The notes under the pieces: model-generated | The model's input: only the letters and a program-made list of their open reading frames with translations | What the model was told of the DNA's origin: nothing | Databases searched by the model: none | Shown here: positions 8,103 to 18,099 of the stretch, one piece after another | Layout of the letters: every line of letters starts with the position of its first letter | Numbering within the stretch: position 1 is the first letter of the stretch | DNA from: Arthrobacter mangrovi | GTDB taxonomy: Bacteria; Actinomycetota; Actinomycetes; Actinomycetales; Micrococcaceae | Assembly: GCF_026011795.1 (NCBI RefSeq) | Contig: NZ_BRVS01000005.1 | Span: 186,001-250,000, forward strand | Direction of reading: 5' to 3' | DNA: 64,000 nt | Position numbers and translations under genes: made by a program

Positions 8103-8135
8103 CTGCCGGTACAACTTACCTAACCATACCGGCAG
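8103..8135. repeat. Operator-like inverted repeat ahead of etfB, 9-base arms, 15-base spacer
   Basis: CTGCCGGTA (8103-8111) and TACCGGCAG (8127-8135) are perfect reverse complements. The 15-base spacer is the most AT-rich stretch of this gap and contains TATGGT- and TAAGTT-like -10 boxes on the minus strand. It lies 38 bases before the etfB start. The arm and spacer lengths match the element at 194-226, though the sequence differs. Confidence 0.5.
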
Positions 8136-8169
8136 CGGGGCGGACGAACGGGCCCGGCCCCGAACCGGA

Positions 8170-8204
8170 ACGGCCGCGTCCCCCGATGCGGGGAACGCGG
8201 CCGT
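8170..8204 (-). terminator. Strong hairpin downstream of the HtrA gene
   Basis: ACGGCCGCGT (8170-8179) pairs with ACGCGGCCGT (8195-8204). An inner CCCCG/CGGGG stem caps it with an ATG loop, giving 15 base pairs with one mismatch. It begins 15 bases past the htrA stop. No U-run follows, as is common in GC-rich actinobacteria. Confidence 0.6.
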
Positions 8205-8219
8205 ACTCAACCGGTGGGG

Positions 8220-9773
8220 TCACTTGCCGGGATTTTCGCCGATCTTCACGTCCACGGTCTGCTCATTGCCTCCGCGCAGGACCTTCAGGGCTACGGTGCT
8301 GCCGACTGCATGTTCGCGGATGGCCGCGGTCAGGGAGACGCTGTCCTCGATAACCCGGTCTTCGACGGCAGTGATGACATCGCCCTTGCGCAGGCCGGCT
8401 TCGTCAGCCGGAGATCCATTGACCACGTCCGCGACCTCCGCCCCGACGGAGAACTGGGTTCCGCCGCTGGAGTTGTCGGAGGCCTTGGCCGTGACGCTCA
8501 CGCCCAGATAGCCGTGCGTGGCCTTCCCGTTCTTGATCAGCTCGTCGGCGATCCGCTGGGCGTAGTTGCCCGGGATCGCGAAGCCGACGCCGATGCTGCC
8601 GCTGTCCTGGCTGGCCGAAGCGATCGCGACGTTGACGCCGATGACGTCGCCCTTGGTGTCCACGAGGGCGCCGCCGGAGTTTCCGTGGTTGATGGCGGCG
8701 TCCGTCTGGATGACGTTGAGGTAGATGCTGCCGCCGGACGAGGAGGAGGAATTGCCGTTGGAGTTCTCGTCCGGGAACTGGAAGTTCCACTGGTCGTTCG
8801 GGGCGGGGCTCTGTTCTTCCTTCGGGGCTTCGGAGGACGAGACGCTGATGGTGCGGCTCAGCGTCGAAATGATGCCGTCCGTCACCGTGCCGCTGAGCCC
8901 CAGCGGGGCGCCGATGGCGATGGCCGTATCTCCGACGTTGAGCTTGTCCGAGTCGGCGAACGACGCCGGCGTCAGCCCGTCTGCCTCGATTTTGATCACG
9001 GCCAGGTCCGAGAGCGGGTCGGTCCCGACGACCTTGGCCTCGTGGACCTGGCCATCGCTCGTGCGCACCTCGAGGGTGGGGTTCGAGGCTTGGCCGCCAA
9101 GGGTGACCACGTGGGTGTTCGTCAGGATGTGGCCCTCGCCGTCGAGGATGATGCCGGAGCCGGAGCCGCCGGAGTTCCCCGACGCGACCGAGATCGTGAC
9201 CACGCTCGGCGACGCCTTGGCTGCGGCCGCGGTGATTTCGTTGACGGAGTCGGTGTTGTTGACGATCAACTGCTGGGCCGACGCGCCCGCCACGGATGCG
9301 ACCGAGCCGCCCGCCAGGGATTGTGCCCCGACGGCCACGCCGCCGCCGGCCAGGCCCGCCAGCAGCATGCCCGCCACCAGGGTCCCGCTGCCGAAACGTT
9401 TCTTCGCCGATGGTTTCGCGGCCGGCGCCGGACCCGCCCCGAAGGCCTGCGGCTGCCCGAAGGACTGTCCCGGATACTGGCCGTAGGACGGCGCGGAGTG
9501 GGGATACTGCCCTTGGCTCCCGCCCTGTCCGTACGACGGCAGGCCGTATGACCGCTGGCCCGAACCGTCCGGCCGCTGCCAGCCGGAGATCGGCTGGGTG
9601 GCCTGTGCCGACGTTGGGATGGACTGGGTATCGGCGGAGGCGGACGCCCCCGGTGCCTGGTCGGCCGACGATGACCGGTCGGTATGGCCCTGGCCGGACG
9701 CAGGAGGAGTCTGCGGCTGCGGCGGCACTGCCGGGTTGTACCGGGGGTCGCCATCCCGATTGTGCTCAGACAT
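8220..9773 (-). CDS. Membrane-anchored HtrA/DegP-type serine protease with PDZ domain
   Basis: A 517-residue S1C protease. A cytoplasmic Pro/Gln/Gly/Tyr-rich tail (1-125) precedes one membrane helix (about 129-150). The trypsin-like domain follows, with His221 (LTNTHVV), Asp256 (DPLSDLAVIKI) and Ser366 (HGNSGG), then one PDZ domain (about 410-515). An Asn/Ser-rich insert occupies about 318-350 of the protease domain. Such proteins degrade or refold damaged proteins outside the membrane, as PepD and HtrA do in mycobacteria. AGAAAGGA before ATG 9773 fixes the start. No two-component or sigma-factor gene is adjacent, unlike pepD of mycobacteria. Confidence 0.93.
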   Translation of the reverse strand: MSEHNRDGDPRYNPAVPPQPQTPPASGQGHTDRSSSADQAPGASASADTQSIPTSAQATQPISGWQRPDGSGQRSYGLPSYGQGGSQGQYPHSAPSYGQYPGQSFGQPQAFGAGPAPAAKPSAKKRFGSGTLVAGMLLAGLAGGGVAVGAQSLAGGSVASVAGASAQQLIVNNTDSVNEITAAAAKASPSVVTISVASGNSGGSGSGIILDGEGHILTNTHVVTLGGQASNPTLEVRTSDGQVHEAKVVGTDPLSDLAVIKIEADGLTPASFADSDKLNVGDTAIAIGAPLGLSGTVTDGIISTLSRTISVSSSEAPKEEQSPAPNDQWNFQFPDENSNGNSSSSSGGSIYLNVIQTDAAINHGNSGGALVDTKGDVIGVNVAIASASQDSGSIGVGFAIPGNYAQRIADELIKNGKATHGYLGVSVTAKASDNSSGGTQFSVGAEVADVVNGSPADEAGLRKGDVITAVEDRVIEDSVSLTAAIREHAVGSTVALKVLRGGNEQTVDVKIGENPGK

Positions 9774-10046
9774 GGTCTTCCTTTCTCGAAGCTGTTTCCA
9801 CTATGCCTCGCTGCGCTGGGACTACGGCGCACGTTGGCTGGAAGTTATCTGGGAAGATGCCGAACGCCACACCGCCTTGCCCACCGGCGGAACCCTCTTC
9901 TGACCTTGGGCGTTGGTTCGGTAGACGCTCCCGCGGACGCACCATAGAATCGCAAGTGGGGGCGGGACGGAGGGTCTGCCTCTGGCAGCCGACACCATAT
10001 CAGGCCGCCGTCCATGACTGCACCACCAGGTGCTGAAGGGTTCTTG

Positions 10047-12110
10047 ATGCGACCATTGCTCGCGCGGTTAGGGGCCGCTCTCGGCCTGTCGATAGTGCTC
10101 ATGTCCCCTGCCGCAGCCATGGCCGAGCCTCCGGTCGACATTCCGCCCGGCGAGTTCGTGGTGGACCAGGCGAACGTCCTGGGTGCGGACAAGGCCGAGG
10201 TGGAAAACGCGGTCGAGGATTTGCGGCAGGAGCACGGGCTCGGCCTCTTCGTGGTCTACGTGGACACTTTCGAGGACCCGGCCGATCCGCACGACTGGCT
10301 CGTGGCGACGGCGCGAAACAAGGGCTTGGGCAGCTCGGACAGCATGCTCGCGGTGGCCGTCGAGTCCCGCAAGGCGTGGTTCCAGTCGGCCGAAGGCAGC
10401 GCGATCCGGCCGTACGACCAGCAGATTTTCCAGTCCATCAGCCCGGCCCTGTCCCGCGGCGATTGGGCCGAGGCCGGCGTGCTGGCCGCCCAGGCCGTCT
10501 CCGATGTCGCGTCCGGCGGCAGCGGGGACGTGGGCTCTGCATCTTCCGGAGGCTCGCTGGCGCCCGTGCTGCTGCTCGGCGGCGTCGTCGCTGCCGGCGG
10601 CGTGGGCACCTACCTCTACGTGAAGAACAAGCGCCGGCGGGGTCCCGGACAACGGCAGCAGCACATCCAGGTCGGCCCTGACGGCCGTCCGCTGGACCCG
10701 CACCAGGCCATGAGCGTCGAGGACCTGAGGAAAAAGGCAGGCAGCCTGCTCATTGCCGCGGATGATGCCATCAAGTCGAGCGAGCAGGAGCTGGGCTTTG
10801 CCATGGCCCAGTACGGCGAGGACGCCGTCAAGCCGTTCTCCGATGACATCGCTGCGGCCAAGACCCACATGATGGAATCCTTCAAACTCCAGCAGCAGCT
10901 CGACGACCATATTCCGGACACCGAGGACCAGCAGCGGGCCTGGCTCGGGGACATCATCCGGCGCTGCGAGGCAGTCAGCGCGTCCCTCCAGGAGCACAAA
11001 GAGGACTTCGACGCGCTGCGCGAGCTGGAGAAGAATGCGCCCGCGGCGCTGGCCGACGCACGCAGCTCCGCGGAGGCGGCCCGGGGCCGGCTTCAAGCCG
11101 GCCGGGGCACCCTGGACCAGCTGCGCTCGCGCTACGCGGACTCGGCCCTGCAGCAGGTTGCCGACAACATCGACCAGGCCCAGGAACGCCTCGACTTCGT
11201 CGCGAACGCCGGAGCAACCGCGGAGGAGAAGCTGGCCGCCGGGGACCGGAGCGCCGCCGTCGTTGCCGTTCGGGCCGCGGAGGAGAGCGTCCACCAAGCC
11301 AATGTGCTGCTGGACGCGATCGACAAGACCGCCAGGGACCTCGACGGAGCCAGGGACACGCTGGAACGCACTGTGGCGGACACGGCCCAGGACCTCGCCC
11401 AGGCCCGGGCGCTGATCGCCAACGGCCAGCACCCGGAACTCGCCGGGCCGGCCGCGCAGGTCGAGACTGCCCTGGACACGGTGAAGCGCGAAATCGCGGG
11501 CGGCCGGACCGATCCGATTGCCCTGGTCCAGCGGCTCGAAGCGGCCAACTCGGAGCTGGACCAGGCACTCGCCGGTGTACGGGACGCGCAGGACCGGGCG
11601 CGCCGCGCCCGGGAGGCCCTCCAGCATGCCATCATGTCCGCCCAGGCGCAGATCTCCGGCACCTCGGACTACATCCGGGCGCGGCGCGGCGGCGTCGGCA
11701 GCGAAGCCAGGACCCGCCTTGCGGAAGCCGAGCGGAACCTCGACTACGCCATCCAGATCGCCGACTCGGATCCGGAGCAGGCCCTCAACTACGCCCAGCA
11801 GGCCAGTGCCCTTGCGCAGCAGGCCAGCCAGATGGCCCAGCAGGATGTCGACGGCTTCGGCGGCATGGGCGGTTTCGGCGGAGGAGGCATGTTCGGCGGA
11901 CGCGGCGGCGGCCTAGGCGGCGCCATCCTCGGCGGCATCCTGATCGACTCCATTCTCCACGGCGGCCACCACGGCGGCGGCGGCTTCGGCGGCGACGGCG
12001 GCGGCTTCGGCGGCGGCGACGTCTTCGGGGGCGGCGGCTTCGGCGGCTTCGGCGGAGGATTCGGAGGTGGCGGATTCGGCGACGGCGGAGGTGCCGGCGG
12101 CAACTTCTAA
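10047..12110 (+). CDS. Secreted/membrane TPM-domain protein with coiled coil and Gly-rich tail
   Basis: A 687-residue protein. A signal peptide (about 1-27, ending AAAMA) precedes a TPM domain (about 30-155; IPPGEFVVDQANVL to the Ser/Gly linker). A membrane helix lies near 172-192 and is followed by KNKRRR. A long Ala/Gln/Glu-rich coiled coil runs to about residue 600, then a Gly/Phe-rich tail of GGGFGG repeats. TPM (Psb32/YgcG) domains occur in membrane-associated proteins, some with phosphatase activity. GAAGGG six bases before ATG 10047 is preferred over ATG 10014. It lies 68 bases ahead of pspA, suggesting a joint envelope-stress role. Confidence 0.8.
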   Translation: MRPLLARLGAALGLSIVLMSPAAAMAEPPVDIPPGEFVVDQANVLGADKAEVENAVEDLRQEHGLGLFVVYVDTFEDPADPHDWLVATARNKGLGSSDSMLAVAVESRKAWFQSAEGSAIRPYDQQIFQSISPALSRGDWAEAGVLAAQAVSDVASGGSGDVGSASSGGSLAPVLLLGGVVAAGGVGTYLYVKNKRRRGPGQRQQHIQVGPDGRPLDPHQAMSVEDLRKKAGSLLIAADDAIKSSEQELGFAMAQYGEDAVKPFSDDIAAAKTHMMESFKLQQQLDDHIPDTEDQQRAWLGDIIRRCEAVSASLQEHKEDFDALRELEKNAPAALADARSSAEAARGRLQAGRGTLDQLRSRYADSALQQVADNIDQAQERLDFVANAGATAEEKLAAGDRSAAVVAVRAAEESVHQANVLLDAIDKTARDLDGARDTLERTVADTAQDLAQARALIANGQHPELAGPAAQVETALDTVKREIAGGRTDPIALVQRLEAANSELDQALAGVRDAQDRARRAREALQHAIMSAQAQISGTSDYIRARRGGVGSEARTRLAEAERNLDYAIQIADSDPEQALNYAQQASALAQQASQMAQQDVDGFGGMGGFGGGGMFGGRGGGLGGAILGGILIDSILHGGHHGGGGFGGDGGGFGGGDVFGGGGFGGFGGGFGGGGFGDGGGAGGNF

Positions 12111-12178
12111 CAAGAGATGGACTCGACCAGCCTGACGGCTGTCACGGAAACCAGATAGCAGATCGAAAGGTAATCCCT

Positions 12179-12919
12179 GTGGTAAAGCAATCAATTTTCG
12201 GCCGTATCTCCCAGCTGGCCAAAGCCAACGTCAATGCCCTGCTCGACCAGGCCGAGGATCCGCAGAAAATGCTGGACCAGATGGTCCGGGACTACTCGAA
12301 CAACATCGCAGAGGCCGAAAGCGCCGTCGCCCAGACCATCGGCAACCTGCGGATGCTCCAGGACGACCATAACGAGGACATGGAGAACGCCCGCAGCTGG
12401 GGCAACAAGGCGCTGGCCGCCAGCCGGAAGGCGGACGAGTACCGGGCCTCCGGCGACACCGTCGATGCCGAGAAATTCGACAGCCTCGCCAAGGTCGCCA
12501 TCCAGCGGCAGATTGCCGCCGAGAACGAGGCGCGGGGCGTCGAACCGACCATCGCGTCGCAGACCGAAGTCGTCGAGAAGCTCAAGACGGGCCTCAACCA
12601 GATGAAGGGCAAGCTGACCGAGCTGCAGAACAAGCGCAATGAGCTGGTTGCCCGCTCGCGCACCGCTGCCGCCCAGTCGCAGGTCCACGACGCGCTCAAG
12701 AGCATCGACATCATGGATCCGACGAGCGAGGTCAGCCGCTTCGAGGAGAAGGTCCGCCGGGAAGAGGCCCGCGTCCGCGGAGCCAACGAACTCGCGGCGT
12801 CCAGCCTCGACGCCCAGTTCGAAAGCCTGGAAGATCTGGGCGAGCAGACCGAAATCGAAGCACGTCTGGCCGCGCTGAAGTCCGGCACGGCGCCGGCCTC
12901 GCTCGAGTCGGGGCAGTAA
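12179..12919 (+). CDS. pspA: PspA/IM30 family envelope-stress protein
   Basis: A 246-residue, almost entirely helical coiled-coil protein of the PspA/Vipp1 (ESCRT-III-like) family. The N-terminal amphipathic helix (SIFGRISQLAKANVNALLDQAEDPQKMLDQM) is the membrane-contact signature. These proteins coat and protect damaged membranes and sustain the proton-motive force. GAAAGG eight bases before GTG 12179 supports the start. It follows the TPM-domain gene in the same direction and ends at a good hairpin terminator. No PspF/PspBC-type regulators are present; actinobacterial PspA systems use other partners. Confidence 0.93.
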   Translation: MVKQSIFGRISQLAKANVNALLDQAEDPQKMLDQMVRDYSNNIAEAESAVAQTIGNLRMLQDDHNEDMENARSWGNKALAASRKADEYRASGDTVDAEKFDSLAKVAIQRQIAAENEARGVEPTIASQTEVVEKLKTGLNQMKGKLTELQNKRNELVARSRTAAAQSQVHDALKSIDIMDPTSEVSRFEEKVRREEARVRGANELAASSLDAQFESLEDLGEQTEIEARLAALKSGTAPASLESGQ

Positions 12920-12935
12920 CCGCAGCCGCACAGGG

Positions 12936-12972
12936 GCGGGGCGGCGGATCAACCGATCTGCCGCCCCGCTTT
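12936..12972 (+). terminator. Rho-independent terminator after pspA
   Basis: GCGGGGCGGCGGATC (12936-12950), loop AACC, and GATCTGCCGCCCCGC (12955-12969) form a 15-bp stem with one G.U pair, followed by TTT. It lies between convergent genes and could serve both. Confidence 0.8.
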
Positions 12973-13009
12973 GCTGCCTCAAGCGCCGGTGTCCCCGCCG
13001 CCGGACCCC

Positions 13010-13546
13010 TCACTGCCCGGCCGGCTGCTCCGTCCCGCGGCCGGAGTGGTCCGCGTATTTGCGCCGAACGGCCAGCGGCAGGACCACCCACATCAGCACC
13101 AGCAGCAGGACCAGCACGGCCGCTGTGATGGTGGCAGCCGTCCGGCCCAGCACCATGTCGAAAATGAGCCATGTCGTACCGATCAGGATGAGTCCGGCGA
13201 ACAGCATGGCTCCGCGAATGATCCGATCGCTGTTTTCCACCAAGGCCAGCCGGATGTGCCGCCGAAAGAAGACCCGGTGCATGTTCACGGCCGTCAGCAG
13301 CAGCGCCGTGATGCTCGCGGAAACGAAGACCAGGGCCAGGTAGACGGCGACCTGCAGGCCGTCCAGCTCGGCAAACTTCGCCTGGAAGGGCAATGTGAGC
13401 AGGAATCCCGCCAGGATCTGGATGCCTGTCTGCATCACCCGCACTTCCTGCAGGAGCTCGTACCAGTTCCGGTCCAGCTTCTCCGCAGGTGTTTCATTAC
13501 GTCCGCGCGGAGGCTCCTCGAGTTCGTCGCGGGAATCAGTGCCCAT
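13010..13546 (-). CDS. DUF6328 family four-helix membrane protein
   Basis: A 178-residue protein. The N-terminal conserved stretch (ETPAEKLDRNWYELLQEVRV, about 18-37) is the DUF6328 hallmark. Four predicted membrane helices follow at about 39-57, 67-90, 112-134 and 138-160. Function is unknown. A short hydrophilic C-terminus ends the protein. It lies between the pspA terminator and the initiator tRNA, transcribed toward pspA. I see no gene neighbour that explains its job. The start at 13546 is the first ATG giving the hydrophilic N-terminus usual for the family. Confidence 0.75.
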   Translation of the reverse strand: MGTDSRDELEEPPRGRNETPAEKLDRNWYELLQEVRVMQTGIQILAGFLLTLPFQAKFAELDGLQVAVYLALVFVSASITALLLTAVNMHRVFFRRHIRLALVENSDRIIRGAMLFAGLILIGTTWLIFDMVLGRTAATITAAVLVLLLVLMWVVLPLAVRRKYADHSGRGTEQPAGQ

Positions 13547-13642
13547 GAGCCGACACTAGCGCGGACCGGCGGATCCGGTGCGGATTTTGCGGGAAATGCA
13601 GGAAGGCCCCGGCCGGATTCCTCCGGTCGGGACCTTCATTCG

Positions 13643-13716
13643 TTGCGGGGAGAGGATTTGAACCTCTGACCTCTGGGTTATGAGCCCAGCGAGCTACCGA
13701 ACTGCTCCACCCCGCG
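13643..13716 (-). tRNA. Initiator tRNA-fMet (CAT)
   Basis: A 74-base cloverleaf read on the minus strand. The anticodon loop is CTCATAA between GGG and CCC, the three G:C pairs typical of initiator tRNAs. The acceptor stem starts with C (C1:A72 mismatch), another initiator hallmark. The T arm is CAGAGGTTCAAATCCTCT-like. CCA is not encoded: CGA follows position 73. It stands alone between DUF6328 and UPF0182. Confidence 0.95.
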
Positions 13717-13764
13717 GCGCTCTAAATACCTTACAGGCCGCGGGGTGGCTGGGCAAATCGGCCG

Positions 13765-16761
13765 CTACGGCGCCGGCGTTTCCGTCGGAGCCGGGGTGGC
13801 CTGGCCTTCGGCCGGCGGGGTCTCGCCGGTGATCTTGCCTTCGGCTTCTATGGCCTTGCGCAGCGCCGCCTGCAGCTTCTCCTGCGCCTTGCCATACGCC
13901 GCGAAGTCGCCCTCGGCCAGTGCCGCCTGGCCTTCCTGGATGGCGGCCGAAGCAGCCTGGAGCGCATCCTGCAGCGTCTTCTGGTTGTCCACCTCTGCAG
14001 GAGGGCCGCCGGCGTCCTCCGGAGTCTCCCCTACGTTCCCCTGGTCTCCCGTGGTCGCGCCGGAGTCACCTTGGAAGACCTGGTCGAGGGCCTCGGACAG
14101 GGTCGGGGCGAAGCCGACTTCCTCGCCGAAGCTGACCAGCACCCGGCGCAGGGTCGGGTAGGAAGAGGCTCCGGAGGACTGCACGTAGACCGGCTGCACA
14201 TACAGGATGCCGCCGCCGACGGGCAGCGTCAGCAGGTTGCCGTTGATGACCTCGGAGGCGCCCTGCCGCAGCAGGTTCAGTGCCTGCGAGACCGTCGTGT
14301 CCGAGTTGAACAGGTTCTGGGCCTGTCCCGGGCCCGGGACGGTGATCTCGCGCGGCAATTCAAGCAGCCTGAGCTTGCCGTAGTCTTCCGATTTCACGCC
14401 GTCCTTGCCGGTACCCGCGTCGGCCTCCGCGGACAGGAAGCCGTAGAGCACGTTGCGCGGCTCGCCGCCCGGCGCCACGAATGGAATGAACGGGGTCGTC
14501 AGCGAGAACGCCGCCGTGTCCTGGCCCGGCATCTTGAGCGACAGGTAGTACGCGGGCTGTTTGACGTCCGTATTGGCGCCCAGCGTGGGATCGGTCGGGA
14601 CGCTCCAGGCGTCGCTGTTCTCGTAGAAGCGGCCGACGTCCGTCACGTGGTAGCGGGCGAGCAGTTCGCGCTGCACCTTGAACAGGTCCTCCGGATAGCG
14701 CACGTGCGCCATCAGTTCGGCGGACATCTCCTTGTACGGCTTCAGCGTGGTCGGGAAGACCTTCTGCCAGGCCTGGAGCAGCGGGTCCTGGTCATCCCAG
14801 GCGTAGAGATCCACCGAGCCGTCGTAGGCATCCACGGTCGCCTTGACGGCGTTCCGGATGTAGTTGATGTCCTCCGGCGGCAGCGCGACCGCACGGCCTT
14901 CGGCGGTCTGGGTGTCCTGCGTGGCCCGTTCCAGCTGCTGCGGGGTCGAGTACGGGAAGTGTTCGCTGGTGGTGTAGGCATCCACGATCCACTTGACCCG
15001 GCCGTCCACGATTGCGGGATAGGGGTTGCCGTCCACGGTCAGGTAGGGCGCGACCTTTTCCACACGCTCGCGGGGATTGCGGTCGTAAAGGATCTGCGAC
15101 TCGGAGTTGACCGTGTCGGAGAGCATCAGGTCCGTGGACTGGAACTTCAGCGCGTAGACGAGCCGGTTGAACCAGTTGCCGATGCTCGGACCGCCCTCGC
15201 CCGTGAACGTGTTGCGCGATTCGGTGTCCGCTCCGGCGCTCTGCGGGCGGTCGATTTCCACGGGCGACGCGCCCTCCGGGGCACCGACGACCGAATAGTC
15301 CGGCGAGGACTCGCCGAAGTAGATGCGCGGCTCGTAGGTCGAGTCGTCCCCCAGCTTGCCGGTCGAGGGAATTCCGCTCAGCAGGAACGACGGCTTGCCG
15401 TCCGCCTGCACCTGGGAACCTGCGGCGGCCACGACTCCGTAGCCGTGCGTGTAGAGGACGTGCTCGTTGACCCAGCCGGACGGGATGCCGCCGGTGTTCA
15501 GTTCGCGGACCGCGATGACGGTGTCCTGCACCTTGCCGTCGATGTTGTAGCGGTCCACGTTGAGCGTGTCGGAGAACTGGTAGTACTGGCGGAACTGCTC
15601 GAGCTGGGCGAATGCATTGGACACCAGGTTCGGGTCCAGCAGGCGGATGTTCGCCGTCGTTTCGGCATCCTGGCGCAGGGCGCCGGCTTCGGCGTTCACG
15701 GTGGCGTCGTAGGACGTGACCTCCGTGTCCTCGAGCCCATAGGCCAGGCGGGTCAGGCCGATGTTGCGTTCAATGTAGTCGGCTTCGAGGTTGCGCTCGT
15801 TAGGCGTGACCTGGAAGCGCTGGACCACCCACGGGTAGACGCCGCCCGCGAGGATCGCCGTCACCACCAGCATGGCCGTGCCGACCAGCGGGAGCCGCCA
15901 GCGGTTCATCACGGCGGCCACGACGAACAGGATCGCGACGATGATCGCGGCGACGGAGAGGATCGCCTTGGTCGGAATGACCGCGTGCACGTCCGTGTAG
16001 AGGGCGCCGGTCCAGCTGCCCGAGTTGGACTGCACTGTGCTGTAGCGGTCCAGCCAGTAGTTCACGCCCTGGAGGACCAGGAACAGCGCCGCGAAAACGG
16101 CGACGTGGATGCGTGCTGCGTTAGAGGCGAAAAAGCCCTTTTCCTCCAGCCGGATTCCGCCGTAGAGGTAATGGGTGAGCAGGCCGGCGATGCCGGCGAT
16201 CAGCACGACGCTGACCAGGAAACCCGTGATGAAGCCGAGGAACGGCAGGGTATTGAGGTAGAAGCTGTAGTCCAGGCCGAACTGGGGGTCCTGCTGGCCG
16301 AACGGCACCTGGTTGAAGAACAGCAGGACTGTCTGCCATGCGGACGCCGCGGCGGTGCCGGCAAAGCCGCCGAGCACGATCGGGATGCCGACCATCAGCA
16401 GCTTGCGCACCGGTTCGAGCTGTTCCTGGTACCGGTTGAGGTTGTCCTGCATGGCATTGTCAGGCGCGTACACCGGACGGGAACGGTAGGCCACGCGGAG
16501 GCTCAGGTAGACCGACACCGCCATCACGAGGAACGCGACGACGAAGATCGCGATCCGGGTGCCGTTTTCCTTGAGGAAGACTTCCAGATACCCCAGCTGG
16601 TCGTACCACAGGATATCCGCGTAAACCTGCGAAAAGAACACGAAGGCGACCACGAGGACGGCCACCACAATCAGGGTGGGTACCAGGGGCGAACGCTTCT
16701 TCTTCAGCGGACTTGGTGCTGTTGGCCGGTCGTCAAAGGGCCGGTCTGATCCGAAAGTCAC
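13765..16761 (-). CDS. UPF0182 family large membrane protein
   Basis: A 998-residue protein of UPF0182. Seven membrane helices lie in the first third (about 25-320, first [18 protein letters not shown]). A large extracytoplasmic domain (about 330-900) contains the conserved [23 protein letters not shown] stretch, and a low-complexity Pro/Glu/Ala tail ends the protein. The function is not established to my knowledge. The start is GTG 16761, preceded by GAGG. From memory the M. tuberculosis homologue is Rv3193c, next to the same PDZ-Lon gene. The initiator tRNA follows it. Confidence 0.9.
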   Translation of the reverse strand: MTFGSDRPFDDRPTAPSPLKKKRSPLVPTLIVVAVLVVAFVFFSQVYADILWYDQLGYLEVFLKENGTRIAIFVVAFLVMAVSVYLSLRVAYRSRPVYAPDNAMQDNLNRYQEQLEPVRKLLMVGIPIVLGGFAGTAAASAWQTVLLFFNQVPFGQQDPQFGLDYSFYLNTLPFLGFITGFLVSVVLIAGIAGLLTHYLYGGIRLEEKGFFASNAARIHVAVFAALFLVLQGVNYWLDRYSTVQSNSGSWTGALYTDVHAVIPTKAILSVAAIIVAILFVVAAVMNRWRLPLVGTAMLVVTAILAGGVYPWVVQRFQVTPNERNLEADYIERNIGLTRLAYGLEDTEVTSYDATVNAEAGALRQDAETTANIRLLDPNLVSNAFAQLEQFRQYYQFSDTLNVDRYNIDGKVQDTVIAVRELNTGGIPSGWVNEHVLYTHGYGVVAAAGSQVQADGKPSFLLSGIPSTGKLGDDSTYEPRIYFGESSPDYSVVGAPEGASPVEIDRPQSAGADTESRNTFTGEGGPSIGNWFNRLVYALKFQSTDLMLSDTVNSESQILYDRNPRERVEKVAPYLTVDGNPYPAIVDGRVKWIVDAYTTSEHFPYSTPQQLERATQDTQTAEGRAVALPPEDINYIRNAVKATVDAYDGSVDLYAWDDQDPLLQAWQKVFPTTLKPYKEMSAELMAHVRYPEDLFKVQRELLARYHVTDVGRFYENSDAWSVPTDPTLGANTDVKQPAYYLSLKMPGQDTAAFSLTTPFIPFVAPGGEPRNVLYGFLSAEADAGTGKDGVKSEDYGKLRLLELPREITVPGPGQAQNLFNSDTTVSQALNLLRQGASEVINGNLLTLPVGGGILYVQPVYVQSSGASSYPTLRRVLVSFGEEVGFAPTLSEALDQVFQGDSGATTGDQGNVGETPEDAGGPPAEVDNQKTLQDALQAASAAIQEGQAALAEGDFAAYGKAQEKLQAALRKAIEAEGKITGETPPAEGQATPAPTETPAP

Positions 16762-16940
16762 TCTCTACCTCATTGTCTGCATGCATCGAGCATTACGGCG
16801 TGCCGGGGGCACAAAACCCTCCGGTTGTTCCACGATTGCGCAGGCCTGGAGGTTCCGCTGCCCTCCATTCTGCCTTGCGGCACTGACCGGCGCGAAGCCG
16901 AGCGGAGGCAGTGCCGGAATCCGACACCCGATTGTGACTT

Positions 16941-18044
16941 TCAGCCGCAGGACGGCAACCCGGCCGTGCTGCCGCTCCCGATCCGTTCGACGGCCTTGAC
17001 CGCCCCGTCCAGGTTCTCGACCTTGACCACCTGCATGCCGTCCGGGACATGTCCCGCGACTTCGCCGCAGTTACCGGCCGGCGCCAGGAAGACAGTGGCG
17101 CCCTGGTCCCTTGCACCGTCCATCTTCTGGACGATGCCGCCAATAGGGCCGACCTTCCCCTCGGCGTCGATGGTCCCAGTTCCGGCGAAGTGCTTGCCGC
17201 CCGTCATTTCTCCCGGCGTCAGCTTGTCGACGATGCCCAAAGCGAACATGAGGCCGGCACTCGGGCCACCGACGTTGTCGAGCTGGATCTTGACGTCGTA
17301 GGGGAAATCGAAGTCGGTGCCCAGCAGGACACCGAGCTGGAATTCGCCGTCGTCGTTCGCTTTAGGAGTGACTTCCACGTCCAGTCGCTTCCCGTCCCGG
17401 ACCACACCGAGCTCAACCGGCTTGCCGTGCCCGGCGTTGAGCTCGGCGCGCAGCACCTCGATCCCGGTGATCGGCTTGCCGTTGACCGTGGCGACGACAT
17501 CGTCCATCTTCAGCAGGCCCTCGGCGGCCGCATTGTCGGCAAAGCCGACGACGGTCATCCGCTGGTCGAACTTCACGCCCAGGTGCGCCAGCGCCGCGGC
17601 GACCGAGGTCTCCTGGGAGGACGTCATGGCTTCCGCGTTCTGGTTCTGGATTTCCTCCCCGGTCACTCCCGGAGGATAGACAAGTTCCTCCGGGGCCACG
17701 GTCTGCCGCGGATCGAGCCACGCCGCGGCGACCTCGAACAGGCGGACAGGGTTCCGCGGCCCGCCGCTCATGTAGACGGTGGTCAGGTCCAGGTTGCCGG
17801 AGGTGGGGTAGGTCTTCTCCCCCGGTATTTCGATCAGCGTCCGGCTGTCCACGGCACCAATGGTGTTGAACGACGGCCCCGGTGTCTCGATGACGTAGGG
17901 GGCCGGCAGCAACAGTCCGGCAAGTCCCAGGCCTGCCCCGACGATCCCCGCGGCCATCATGACCGGCCGGCGCCGGTTCTTCGGCGGGTTCGGCACCGCC
18001 GGCGGCTGCTGGCCGCCGGCCGCCGTCTGCGTCGGCTCGATCAA
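16941..18044 (-). CDS. Membrane-anchored PDZ and Lon-type (S16) protease, YlbL-like
   Basis: A 367-residue protein. One membrane helix (about 28-48) precedes the conserved YVIETPGPSFNTIG strand. A PDZ domain (about 145-225) is followed by a Lon proteolytic domain with the Ser-Lys dyad, Ser262 in GGPSAGLMF and Lys307 in GGIVQKMDGAR. Such proteins (YlbL in Bacillus, Rv3194c in M. tuberculosis) are extracytoplasmic proteases; YlbL removes a cell-division inhibitor. The start is a TTG at 18044, chosen for the GGAAGGA six bases upstream. It is followed by UPF0182 in the family's conserved order, but the order of transcription puts UPF0182 upstream. Confidence 0.9.
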   Translation of the reverse strand: MIEPTQTAAGGQQPPAVPNPPKNRRRPVMMAAGIVGAGLGLAGLLLPAPYVIETPGPSFNTIGAVDSRTLIEIPGEKTYPTSGNLDLTTVYMSGGPRNPVRLFEVAAAWLDPRQTVAPEELVYPPGVTGEEIQNQNAEAMTSSQETSVAAALAHLGVKFDQRMTVVGFADNAAAEGLLKMDDVVATVNGKPITGIEVLRAELNAGHGKPVELGVVRDGKRLDVEVTPKANDDGEFQLGVLLGTDFDFPYDVKIQLDNVGGPSAGLMFALGIVDKLTPGEMTGGKHFAGTGTIDAEGKVGPIGGIVQKMDGARDQGATVFLAPAGNCGEVAGHVPDGMQVVKVENLDGAVKAVERIGSGSTAGLPSCG

Positions 18045-18093
18045 TGGTTGTCCTTCCGGAAGCGGGCACGTCGGTGGAGAATGTCCTGCCCAA

Positions 18094-18099
18094 AGCCTA
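18094..18099 (-). promoter_or_regulatory. Candidate -10 box TAGGCT for the PDZ-Lon gene
   Basis: TAGGCT on the minus strand, about 50 bases before the TTG start at 18044. It would give a leader of roughly 40 bases carrying the GGAAGGA ribosome site. No clear -35 box. Confidence 0.35.

Noticed and set aside
14071-16749. 892-codon open frame on the plus strand opposite UPF0182
   Set aside because: It is the mirror of a real, well-conserved gene in GC-rich DNA, has no recognisable motif and an Arg/His-rich composition typical of antisense frames. The same holds for the other long frames opposite etfA, cgoX, thiO, uvrD2, the symporter and the TPM gene.
16878-16916. 8-bp inverted repeat CGGCACTG/CAGTGCCG between UPF0182 and the PDZ-Lon gene as a terminator
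   Set aside because: The 23-base loop is long, no T-run follows on either strand, and short GC-rich complements of this size are common by chance here.
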